Source: Bacteroidota bacterium (GTDB lineage: Bacteria > Bacteroidota > Bacteroidia > Flavobacteriales > Weeksellaceae). From it: a stretch of 42,825 nucleotides of DNA. A program made the position numbers and the translations under genes. The stretch lies in NCBI GenBank assembly GCA_023422635.1, contig JAFAGO010000016.1, positions 1 through 42,825 on the forward strand, read 5' to 3'. This document shows positions 8,395-15,382 of this stretch, in pieces (position 1 is the first letter of the stretch; each line of letters opens with the position of its first letter). Below the pieces are notes generated by a model that was not told the origin of the DNA, did no database searches, and saw only the letters and a program-made list of their open reading frames with translations.

Positions 8395-9765
8395 ATGCAA
8401 CTGTACAACACTTTAAGCGCAGAAGAAAGAGCAAAACTTATCGATGAGGCCGGTCAAGATCGTCTCACTTTGTCTTTCTATGCGTACGCCAAAATTCAAG
8501 ATCCTCAAAAATTTCGCAATGATTTATTTATCGCCTGGAATGCATTAGATGCGCTGGGTAGAATTTATGTTGCAAAAGAAGGAATCAATGCTCAAATGAG
8601 TATTCCCGCAGAAAATTTCGATGCTTTTCGAGATACTTTAGAAGTATACGATTTTATGAAGGGAATTCGATTGAATGTTGCGGTTGAACAAGATAATTAC
8701 TCCTTTTTAAAGCTTACTGTAAAAGTTCGTAATAAAATCGTTGCCGATGGTTTAAATGATGAAACATTTGATGTAACCAATAAAGGAATTCACTTAAAAG
8801 CAAAGGAATTCAATTCCCTTTTAGAAGATCCCAATACCATTGTGGTGGATTTTAGAAATCACTACGAAAGCGAAGTCGGCCATTTTGAAGGTGCCATAAC
8901 GCCAGATGTAGAAAACTTTCGCGAGAGTTTGCCCATTATAAACGAGCAATTGCAAAACTATAAGGAAGACAAAAATTTGTTGATGTATTGCACAGGTGGA
9001 ATTCGATGCGAAAAAGCAAGTGCCTACTTTAAACATCAAGGTTTTAAAAATGTATATCAACTCGAAGGTGGAATTATTGAATACACCCGACAAATCAAGG
9101 AAGAAAATATTCCAAGTAAATTTATTGGAAAGAATTTCGTGTTCGATCATCGTTTAGGGGAAAGAATTACAGATGATATCATTTCGCAATGCCATCAATG
9201 TGGAAAACCGTGTGATGACCATACCAATTGTGCCAACGATGCATGTCATTTACTTTTTATTCAATGTGACGAATGTAAAGCGAAGATGGAAAATTGCTGT
9301 TCTACCGAATGCCAGGAAATCATTCATTTGCCTGTAGAAGAGCAAATTCTTTTGCGTAAAGGCAAACAAGTTGGGAATAAGGTTTTTAGAAAAGGAAAAT
9401 CTGAAGCGTTGAAGTTTAAACAATCGGGAACTTTACCAGATCAACCTTTAGCAAAACTTGAAACAAAAAATATTCGTCAGAAATTGGCGGTAAAAAAGGT
9501 ACGTATTGGCAAAGCGGAACATTATTATCCAAAATCCCAAATTGCACAATTCATCATCGAAAATAAAGAATTACATGTTGGGGATCGCATTTTAATTTCT
9601 GGACCAACAACAGGAGAACAGATCGTTACAGTAACGGAGCTTTTCGTAAACGGAAATCCGAGCACAAAAGCTGAAAAAGGAGATCAAATTACTTTTAAAT
9701 TACCCTTTAGAGTTCGCCTTTCCGATACGTTATATAAAATGATTAGTGAAGAAGATGAAAAATAG
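8395..9765 (+). CDS. trhO: tRNA uridine(34) hydroxylase TrhO with extra C-terminal domain
   Basis: This 456-residue rhodanese-family enzyme hydroxylates U34 of tRNAs to 5-hydroxyuridine using O2 (known for E. coli YceA/TrhO). The N-terminal domain (about 1-115, AKEGINAQMSIP...) is the TrhO-specific acylphosphatase-like fold. The rhodanese domain (about 125-225) carries the catalytic loop MYCTGGIRCEKA with Cys at about 199. A Cys-rich zinc-type segment follows (about 260-310, ECHQCGKPC-like and CHLLFIQCDEC). Unusually, the protein extends about 85 residues past the normal end with a beta-rich domain (HYYPKSQIAQF...GPTTGEQ...RVRLSDTLYK) that matches the C-terminus of the next gene. E. coli TrhO is about 350 residues. 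The start is the ATG at 8395, because the longer frame begins inside the -7 box. It overlaps the next gene by 11 nt, so the two are translationally coupled. Confidence 0.92.
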   Translation: MQLYNTLSAEERAKLIDEAGQDRLTLSFYAYAKIQDPQKFRNDLFIAWNALDALGRIYVAKEGINAQMSIPAENFDAFRDTLEVYDFMKGIRLNVAVEQDNYSFLKLTVKVRNKIVADGLNDETFDVTNKGIHLKAKEFNSLLEDPNTIVVDFRNHYESEVGHFEGAITPDVENFRESLPIINEQLQNYKEDKNLLMYCTGGIRCEKASAYFKHQGFKNVYQLEGGIIEYTRQIKEENIPSKFIGKNFVFDHRLGERITDDIISQCHQCGKPCDDHTNCANDACHLLFIQCDECKAKMENCCSTECQEIIHLPVEEQILLRKGKQVGNKVFRKGKSEALKFKQSGTLPDQPLAKLETKNIRQKLAVKKVRIGKAEHYYPKSQIAQFIIENKELHVGDRILISGPTTGEQIVTVTELFVNGNPSTKAEKGDQITFKLPFRVRLSDTLYKMISEEDEK

Positions 9766-10999
9766 CAATCGCATTGAATTAATGGCGCCGGCAGGAGATT
9801 TTGCAGCGCTTCAAGCAGCCATCGACAATGGTGCGGATTCGGTTTATTTCGGTGTTGAACAACTCAATATGCGCGCTCGAGCGACTGCCAATTTTGTAAT
9901 TGATGATTTGCCAGAAATTGCACGTAGATGCGAGTTGAAGAACGTTAGAACGTACCTTACGCTAAACACAATTATTTACGATCACGATCTTTCCATCATC
10001 AAAACATTGCTTAATAGAGCGAAGGAAGCCAATATTACCGCGGTTATTGCGATGGATCAAGCGGTTATTGCGTACGCACGACAAATTGGTATGGAAGTTC
10101 ATATCTCCACACAAATCAATATCACTAATATTGAAACCGTTAAGTTTTATGCGTTGTTTGCGGATACAATGGTAATGAGCCGTGAACTGAGCATTACCCA
10201 AATTAAAAAAATCTGTCAACAAATTGAAAAAGAAGAGATTAAAGGACCTTCAGGAAATTTAGTTGAAGTTGAGATTTTTGGACATGGAGCGCTTTGTATG
10301 GCTGTTTCTGGTAAATGTTATCTAAGTTTACATTCGCATAATTCGTCCGCAAATCGAGGCGCTTGTAAGCAAAATTGTAGAAAGAAATATACGGTTATCG
10401 ATCAAGAATCTGGTTTTGAAATTGAATTAGATAATGAGTATATGATGTCTCCCAAAGATTTATGTACCATTGGATTTTTAGATGAAATTGCAGCTGCCGG
10501 CGTAAAAGTTTTAAAAATTGAAGGAAGAGGAAGAGCTCCAGAATATGTAGCCACTGTGGTTAAAGCGTACCGAGAAGCAATTGATGCAATTGAGGAAGGA
10601 ACGTTTTCTCAAGAAAAGGTTGAAGAATGGATGAAGCAGCTTGAAACCGTTTACAACAGAGGTTTTTGGAGTGGTTATTATTTAGGTCAGGAATTGGGTG
10701 AATGGTCCAAAAATTCCGGTTCAAATGCTACGCAAAAGAAAGTGTATGTTGGTAAAGGGCGCCATTTTTATCCAAAATCCAATATTGCAGAATTTACAAT
10801 TGAAGCCTACGATATTAGCGTTGGTGATACCGTTTTGATACAAGGACCAACAACTGGTTCGCAAGAAATGAAAATTGAAGATATGCAAGTCGATCAAAAA
10901 CAAGGAGCTGCAACAGCTGTAAAAGCGGATGTTATTACTTTTAAAACCGATTTTAGAGTTCGACCTTCAGATAAATTGTATAAAATTGTGCAAGCATAA
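9755..10999 (+). CDS. trhP: Peptidase U32-family tRNA hydroxylase (TrhP-like)
   Basis: This 414-residue protein begins with IELMAPAGDFAALQAAIDNGADSVYFG, the diagnostic opening of the U32 family. It carries the U32 signature EIFGHGALCMAVSGKCYLS, followed by NRGACKQNCRKKY; the four Cys are in the positions expected to hold an iron-sulfur cluster. In E. coli TrhP (YegQ) makes 5-hydroxyuridine-34 with prephenate as cofactor when oxygen is limiting, in parallel to TrhO. The length fits TrhP rather than the longer rRNA hydroxylase RlhA. The C-terminal 85 residues (HFYPKSNIAEF...GPTTGSQ...RVRPSDKLYKI) form the U32 C-terminal domain and are about half identical by eye to the tail of the TrhO encoded upstream. 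The start is the ATG at 9755, overlapping trhO; a GTG at 9746 is possible. Proteolytic activity is not supported. Confidence 0.9.
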   Translation: MKNSNRIELMAPAGDFAALQAAIDNGADSVYFGVEQLNMRARATANFVIDDLPEIARRCELKNVRTYLTLNTIIYDHDLSIIKTLLNRAKEANITAVIAMDQAVIAYARQIGMEVHISTQINITNIETVKFYALFADTMVMSRELSITQIKKICQQIEKEEIKGPSGNLVEVEIFGHGALCMAVSGKCYLSLHSHNSSANRGACKQNCRKKYTVIDQESGFEIELDNEYMMSPKDLCTIGFLDEIAAAGVKVLKIEGRGRAPEYVATVVKAYREAIDAIEEGTFSQEKVEEWMKQLETVYNRGFWSGYYLGQELGEWSKNSGSNATQKKVYVGKGRHFYPKSNIAEFTIEAYDISVGDTVLIQGPTTGSQEMKIEDMQVDQKQGAATAVKADVITFKTDFRVRPSDKLYKIVQA

Positions 11000-11113
11000 A
11001 AAGTTCAATTTTTTAAAAGAGAAATGACTTCTTTTATTTTTGAATTTTAAATCACTTTAGTAGATTTAGTTTTTGTAAAATCAGTGTACTTTGCTTCCCA
11101 TTTTTTTTAGTTT

Positions 11114-11344
11114 ATGATCATTATTACCCTTCAACGAAATAAATGTATCGGCTGTAATTATTGTGCAGAATTGGCTCCTGAATATTTCAGAATGTCGAAA
11201 AAAGATGGTAAATCTGTGCTTTTGAAATCCACAGACAAGAAAGGTTTTTTTACCCTAAAAACACCGCATTATGATGCGTTAGAGTTTTGCGAAAAAGCTG
11301 CGAAAGCTTGTCCGGTCAATATCATCTCCGTTAAAGAAACGTAA
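11114..11344 (+). CDS. Small 4Fe-4S ferredoxin
   Basis: This 76-residue protein has one [4Fe-4S] cluster motif: CIGCNYC at residues 11-17 and a distal C-P in KACPVNII near residue 67. Another Cys at about 60 lies in LEFCEKAAKAC. The spacing (three Cys together, the fourth far downstream before Pro) is that of single-cluster bacterial ferredoxins. Such proteins donate electrons to iron-sulfur enzymes. It lies 114 bp after the TrhP-like gene and ends one base before the folate gene, so it could serve the hydroxylase, since E. coli RlhA, a U32 relative, depends on a ferredoxin (YfhL). A TACTTTG stretch just upstream could be its own weak promoter. Confidence 0.85.
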   Translation: MIIITLQRNKCIGCNYCAELAPEYFRMSKKDGKSVLLKSTDKKGFFTLKTPHYDALEFCEKAAKACPVNIISVKET

Positions 11345-11345
11345 A

Positions 11346-11939
11346 ATGGAAATTCTTGCCACCAAATCGGAACTCCGAAAAAGATATAAAGAAAAACGCG
11401 CTGCGCTGTCAGCTAAAGATGTTTTGGATTTCTCGAGCGCTATTTTTCTTCAATTTCAAAGGAATTTTTCGGATGTAAAGATGCAAAATGTACATGTATT
11501 TATTCCTATCGAAAAATTGAATGAGGTTAAAACTGAACTTTTTATAGAATATTTTCTTCGTCAGAATATAAAAGTTTTTGCTCCAAGAATTTCAGGCGAA
11601 CAATTAGAACATATTGAAATTGATGCCTTCACGAACTTTGAGGTCAATTCTTGGGGAATTTCAGAACCTGAAGGAAGTGCGGTTGATTCAAAAACGCATT
11701 TTGATGCTGTGATAGTTCCTCTTCTTTATTGTGATGCTTTCGGAAATAGAATCGGTTACGGAAAAGGTTTCTACGATCGCTTTTTTTCTGAAATGAATCC
11801 AGATGTAATTAAGATTGGGGTGAACTTTTTTTTACCGAACGAAAAAATATCAGATGTTTCAGCACACGATATTCCATTAGATTATTTGGTTACCCCAACT
11901 GAAGTGCTGTCTTTTTTAGCAACAGGAAGAGGTTCGTAG
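11346..11939 (+). CDS. 5-formyltetrahydrofolate cyclo-ligase
   Basis: This 197-residue protein is of usual length for the MTHFS/YgfA family, which converts 5-formyl-THF to 5,10-methenyl-THF with ATP. The N-terminus is SELRKRYKEKRAALS, with the Lys/Arg pattern used for ATP binding. The C-terminal half holds the signature GYGKGFYDRFF near residues 136-146, preceded by DAVIVPLLYCDAFGNRIG. It starts one base after the ferredoxin stop codon, so the pair is surely co-transcribed. Its 3' end overlaps the convergent lipoprotein gene by 58 bp, leaving no room for a conventional terminator between them. Antisense effects between the two transcripts are possible but unproven. Confidence 0.92.
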   Translation: MEILATKSELRKRYKEKRAALSAKDVLDFSSAIFLQFQRNFSDVKMQNVHVFIPIEKLNEVKTELFIEYFLRQNIKVFAPRISGEQLEHIEIDAFTNFEVNSWGISEPEGSAVDSKTHFDAVIVPLLYCDAFGNRIGYGKGFYDRFFSEMNPDVIKIGVNFFLPNEKISDVSAHDIPLDYLVTPTEVLSFLATGRGS

Positions 11940-12475
11940 AAGTTTAAAAAATAAAATTTAAATTCTTTCTTAAACTGAATAGGGGTGATTTTCAATGTAT
12001 ACTGTGCACTTTTATCGAAAACACCTATCGATTTTCCATCTCGATCAAAATATTCAACTTTAAATTTTGCAAAATCCAGCGTGTCATTGGGTGTATTTTC
12101 GTTAGAAACATCAAGGTTTCCTACGCGTGCAACTTTCACTTTTAAACTATCTAATTCTTTAAGAATGGGCTTTAACTTCATAGAATCGGGTGACGAAAAG
12201 TAACTGTTCATTTGTGCGTAAATGATAGAATCAATTTCTGTATCGCGATTTCCGTTCGAATACAAAGTAGAAAGATCCAATAACTCTTGGATTTTTTGTT
12301 TGGTAATATACTGAATGGCTTGCGCGCTATCCATTTTTGTTACAGGATAGGATGTTTTGTTGTTATTGTTTCGCACAGTATCGATATCGCTTACTTGGTT
12401 CGGATCTTTTTTGCAAGAAAAGAATAGAAGTAGTGGAATTAGAATTAGTGAAAGTAGGTTAATGAGTTTTTTCAT
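11882..12475 (-). CDS. Lipoprotein of unknown function
   Basis: This 197-residue protein has a clear lipoprotein signal with lipobox (LLLFFSC, Cys21) followed by KKDPNQ, suggesting outer-membrane or periplasmic anchoring. The mature part is polar, about 40% predicted helix, with a segment around AQAIQYITKQKIQELLDLSTLYSNG and C-terminal beta strands ending FYFLNFYEPLP. I do not recognise the family. Its start overlaps the end of the upstream membrane-protein gene by 17 nt, indicating translational coupling and probably joint function. Its 3' end overlaps the convergent folate gene by 58 bp. Confidence 0.8.
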   Translation of the reverse strand: MKKLINLLSLILIPLLLFFSCKKDPNQVSDIDTVRNNNNKTSYPVTKMDSAQAIQYITKQKIQELLDLSTLYSNGNRDTEIDSIIYAQMNSYFSSPDSMKLKPILKELDSLKVKVARVGNLDVSNENTPNDTLDFAKFKVEYFDRDGKSIGVFDKSAQYTLKITPIQFKKEFKFYFLNFYEPLPVAKKDSTSVGVTK

Positions 12476-13589
12476 CGTTTTTAATTCTGAATTTAATCAT
12501 ATTAATTTTTCCGGAATTTTTATCGTTACGAGTTTCAATAACATCCAGATTTTCAAGTGAAGTGGTAGGCAAGGTAACCAAACTGATGTAGCGTTGTTTG
12601 TCCATTGTTTCAATTCCATAATCATCGCTGTCATACACTTGATAAATTAACGCATTGTCGCTGATGATATAGTTCAAGCTCTCTCTTTTCTTTTTTAAAT
12701 CCTTAATCGATTTTGAGTAATAGTAAAGCATAATGGCATAATCATTAGGCTTTAATTCTATTTTTTCTTCGGAAGGTGCTGTTTCTAAATTACGACGAAT
12801 GGTATCGGTTTTATAATAAGGAGATGAAACCACCATTGTTAGATCCTTGGATTTTGTCGTATAAATAAAAGGTTTGTTCGGTAAAGCGGTATAGAGAATA
12901 GGAGATTCGTTGTCTTTAAGAATTTGCACTTGTAATTCTGCATTGATTCTCGAGTTTCGATCCGCATCGATAAAACTGTATTGATATTCTTTTGTTAAAA
13001 GTTTGTCTTTTATTCCTAAAAATGCAACGATTAGTGCTAAAACCGCAGAAATTACCAGCCAAATATAATCTTTTGCCTTTTTTTTGATTTTTGTAGAATC
13101 GGTATTTTTGTCCGCTTCAATTTGAGTTGAAGTTTTTTTATCTAATTGATTATCAGTATTGATATTTTGTAAAATAGGTTCTTGAGCGTTATTTTTCTCT
13201 GCTTTTGAATCATTATCAATGAGCAAAGGTTTTTCTGCAGTATTTGGAGTTGTTAATTGTTCTGAACTCAAGTGATCGCCCATTGTTTCTCCTTGAAAAA
13301 GATGCGACTTTTTAAACTCGTGCCATGATTGGTAGCCCGCATAAACAGAGAGTAAATTGAGCATATCGATTCGCGGAAGTTTGCTAATCGGGCTCGATTT
13401 AAAGTAGGTATAAAAAGACTTCTCGGAGATGTTGCCTTTTGCTATTTTTCGCAGATCCTCTTGAAAATAAATAATGTCGATGCCCTTCCATTTCGAAATG
13501 TCATCGAAAGAAGGGGTGTGATTTTCTAAAAAACGAGCTTGAATCTCATTTTTTAGTTGTTCAAAATGTAAAATATCTAAATCTGCCAA
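12459..13589 (-). CDS. Single-TM protein with HTH-like N-terminal domain
   Basis: This 376-residue protein has three parts. Residues 1-100 resemble the HTH-like N-terminal domain of Bacteroidota regulators, with the sequence ISEKSFYTYFKSSPIS and then LNLLSVYAGYQSWHEF, close to the family pattern of a helix-turn-helix followed by LA.Y.GY.SW.dF. Residues 100-170 are a charged, Asn-rich linker. One transmembrane helix follows at about 174-192 (YIWLVISAVLALIVAFLG), with a C-terminal periplasmic beta-rich domain of about 180 residues. The domain order suggests signal input outside and regulation inside, but no phosphorylation or catalytic motif is visible. It is coupled to the downstream lipoprotein gene by a 17-nt overlap. 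Its promoter carries a palindrome that may be an operator. Confidence 0.72.
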   Translation of the reverse strand: MADLDILHFEQLKNEIQARFLENHTPSFDDISKWKGIDIIYFQEDLRKIAKGNISEKSFYTYFKSSPISKLPRIDMLNLLSVYAGYQSWHEFKKSHLFQGETMGDHLSSEQLTTPNTAEKPLLIDNDSKAEKNNAQEPILQNINTDNQLDKKTSTQIEADKNTDSTKIKKKAKDYIWLVISAVLALIVAFLGIKDKLLTKEYQYSFIDADRNSRINAELQVQILKDNESPILYTALPNKPFIYTTKSKDLTMVVSSPYYKTDTIRRNLETAPSEEKIELKPNDYAIMLYYYSKSIKDLKKKRESLNYIISDNALIYQVYDSDDYGIETMDKQRYISLVTLPTTSLENLDVIETRNDKNSGKINMIKFRIKNDEKTH

Positions 13590-13632
13590 AATCGCAAAAA
13601 GGATTTAAATTACTGATTATCAGTTATTGTTT

Positions 13633-13654
13633 TTTGTAAAAAACGTTTTACAAA
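13633..13654. promoter_or_regulatory. Perfect inverted repeat (candidate operator)
   Basis: TTTGTAAAA (13633-13641) and TTTTACAAA (13646-13654) are perfect inverse complements separated by AACG. The repeat covers part of the minus-strand -7 box and the expected transcription start of the HTH-like membrane-protein gene. It lies in the divergent region that also serves the Ala-rich lipoprotein gene. A dimeric repressor site is the simplest reading. Confidence 0.6.
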
Positions 13655-13682
13655 GATATTACAATTAATTTTCATAAACAAA
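13651..13682 (-). promoter_or_regulatory. Promoter of the HTH-like membrane-protein operon
   Basis: On the minus strand, TTTG (13679-13682) is followed after 20 nt by TATCTTTG (13651-13658), close to the TTTG-N19-TAnnTTTG consensus. Transcription would start near 13644, inside the palindrome, giving a leader of about 55 nt. Confidence 0.7.
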
Positions 13683-13697
13683 CTTTCTCTACTGCTA

Positions 13698-13705
13698 TAC
13701 CTTTG
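13698..13705 (+). promoter_or_regulatory. Candidate -7 box of the Ala-rich lipoprotein gene
   Basis: TACCTTTG matches TAnnTTTG, with the gene start at 13795, about 90 nt downstream. No -33 TTTG is present at the expected spacing. Confidence 0.5.
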
Positions 13706-13794
13706 TCCTGTTCAAATGAAAGAAACATTGGTTGCTTTCGATTGAGCGAAAATAGAAATAAGAAAACAATTTTAACAAATTAATTTAATTTATC

Positions 13795-14085
13795 ATGAAA
13801 AAATCATTGTTCGTAGCTGCTGTTGCTGCTTTAGCTCTTGTAGCTTGTAAAAAAACTGAAACTGTTGAAAGCGCTGAAGCTGTTGATTCTACTGCTGCTG
13901 CTACTGCTGATTCTGCTGCTGCTGTAGTTGACTCTGCTGCTGCTGTTGTTGATTCTGCTGCTACTGCAACTACTGCTGCTGCTGCTGCTACAACTGACGC
14001 TGCTGCTGACGCTGCTAAAGGTGCTGCTGATGCTGCTAAAGGTGCTGCTGATGCTGCTGTAGACGCTGCTAAAGAAGCTAAATAA
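13795..14085 (+). CDS. Ala-rich small lipoprotein with AADAAKG-type repeats
   Basis: This 96-residue protein has a lipoprotein signal ending at Cys18 (LALVAC), followed by KKTETVESAE. The mature part is almost entirely Ala, Asp, Thr, Val and Lys. First comes a DSAAAVV-type repeat (about 30-55), then a run of TTAAAAATTDAAADAAKGAAD-like units ending DAAKEAK. Ala makes up nearly half of the protein and is encoded almost only by GCT, so the DNA is a near-tandem GCT tract. The tail should form a long charged helix resembling LEA-type or lipoprotein spacer helices. No family is recognised. It has its own promoter candidate and a strong terminator, so it is monocistronic and probably well expressed. 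Confidence 0.85.
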   Translation: MKKSLFVAAVAALALVACKKTETVESAEAVDSTAAATADSAAAVVDSAAAVVDSAATATTAAAAATTDAAADAAKGAADAAKGAADAAVDAAKEAK

Positions 14086-14106
14086 TTAGCACTGAACAGT
14101 AAAAAA

Positions 14107-14139
14107 TAACCGTTTCTCTCAGAGAAGCGGTTTTTTTTG
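14107..14139 (+). terminator. Intrinsic terminator after the Ala-rich lipoprotein gene
   Basis: AACCGTTTCTCT pairs with AGAGAAGCGGTT (one G-U pair), followed by eight T residues. It separates this gene from the convergent methyltransferase gene. Confidence 0.9.
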
Positions 14140-14161
14140 TGCTTAATTATTTTATTTTATT

Positions 14162-14926
14162 CTACTTCTTTTGTCTTAGAGATTCATAACAGCAAATTGC
14201 CACAGCGTTGCTTAAGTTTAATGAATCGATAGTTCCGGACATAGGAATTAAAAAATTCTTTCCTTTTTCTTTCCAGAATGAACTTAATCCTGAGTGTTCT
14301 GTCCCAAATAATACCGCAGATTTGCTGTTGAAGTTCTGTTTGGAAAGCTCTTGAGCATTGTCGTCCATAAACGTTGTGCAGATATTAAAATTATGTTGTT
14401 GTAGAAAGGAATATAATTCTTCATTGTCGGTTTCGAAAATATTCATTCCGAAAAAACAACCAACGCTGGAGCGGATTACGTTTGGGTTATAAAAATCGGC
14501 TTTAGCATTGGTAACTACAAGCGCATCAATTCCAAAAGCTTCGCAACTTCGAAGGATTGCACCAAGATTTCCGGGCTTTTCTAACCCTTCTACAATTATT
14601 ACCGTAGAATTTTCTTCTGGCGTATATGTCGTGATTGTATGTTCTTTGGTTTCGAAAATACCAATAATTCCTTCTGACGTACCGCGATACGCTATTTTTT
14701 CATATACTTTTTCCGACACGGTGTAAACGGTTCCATTTGGTTTTTCACCTTTGAAAATAGTTTCGCAGATGTAAAACTCTTTTGGAGTATAGTTGAATTC
14801 TAAGGCGCGTTCATTTTCTTGTTTACCTTCTACTACGAAAAATCCAGATTTCTTGCGAAAGCGATTATCGGTATTAAGTCGAACAAGATTTTTTATTTTT
14901 TCATTCTGAAGACTTTCAATCATCAT
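14162..14926 (-). CDS. TrmH/SpoU-family RNA 2'-O-methyltransferase
   Basis: This 254-residue SPOUT-class methyltransferase has an N-terminal substrate-binding domain (residues 1-95, IESLQNEKIKNLVRLNT...FFVVEGKQE) and a C-terminal SpoU catalytic domain. The latter contains EGLEKPGNLGAILRSCEAFGID (motif 1), ALVVTNAKADFYNPNVIRSSVG, LFGTEHSGLS (motif 2), and the motif 3 knot segment IPMSGTIDSLNLSNAVAICCYE. Family members use SAM to methylate ribose 2'-OH groups in tRNA or 23S rRNA; which target applies here is not readable. The start has two consecutive ATG codons. The stop codon of the upstream small membrane-protein gene lies 3 bp before it, so they are likely coupled. Confidence 0.92.
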   Translation of the reverse strand: MMIESLQNEKIKNLVRLNTDNRFRKKSGFFVVEGKQENERALEFNYTPKEFYICETIFKGEKPNGTVYTVSEKVYEKIAYRGTSEGIIGIFETKEHTITTYTPEENSTVIIVEGLEKPGNLGAILRSCEAFGIDALVVTNAKADFYNPNVIRSSVGCFFGMNIFETDNEELYSFLQQHNFNICTTFMDDNAQELSKQNFNSKSAVLFGTEHSGLSSFWKEKGKNFLIPMSGTIDSLNLSNAVAICCYESLRQKK

Positions 14927-14929
14927 ATC

Positions 14930-15364
14930 TTATCGGTTTAAAGATCTTTTTTTGCGCCAATTTATAAGATATAATGCTGCAAAGCAAATATTAAATATGG
15001 AGGCGATCCAAAATACATAACTTAATCCTATTTTGATGTGATCGTGAATAGCATTGGTAAAGAAACTTTCATATACAATAAAACCTAAACCAAAAGCAAC
15101 AAATCCGATAATGTACGATGCCTTTAATTGATTGAAGAGAAAAAGAAGGATTGCAATTACGGAAAGTGGATTGGCAAACCATGCGATTCCTGCGCCAGAT
15201 AAATCCATCCATCCTAAAAGGAATGCTTCATATCCTCGAAAGGACACGTTTTCCGGCTGTACGGTGTAAATAACAGTAAATAAGGAAAGTGCAAACAGGA
15301 GTACACTAAGCAATAATGCGATGAGCTTATGAAATTTCCAAGATTTTAAATTTTCAGAAATCAT
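14930..15364 (-). CDS. Small four-TM membrane protein, function unknown
   Basis: This 144-residue protein has four predicted transmembrane helices: about 13-34, 60-80, 83-103 and 112-135, with short loops and a basic C-terminus (NWRKKRSLNR). I see no charged residue within the membrane segments that would suggest a transporter. No family was recognised with confidence. It lies between rmuC (18 bp upstream) and the TrmH-type gene (3 bp downstream), so the three are likely one transcript, but a functional link to DNA repair or RNA modification is not indicated. Confidence 0.8.
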   Translation of the reverse strand: MISENLKSWKFHKLIALLLSVLLFALSLFTVIYTVQPENVSFRGYEAFLLGWMDLSGAGIAWFANPLSVIAILLFLFNQLKASYIIGFVAFGLGFIVYESFFTNAIHDHIKIGLSYVFWIASIFNICFAALYLINWRKKRSLNR

Positions 15365-15382
15365 TAAAAGGGATTTTTGGGT

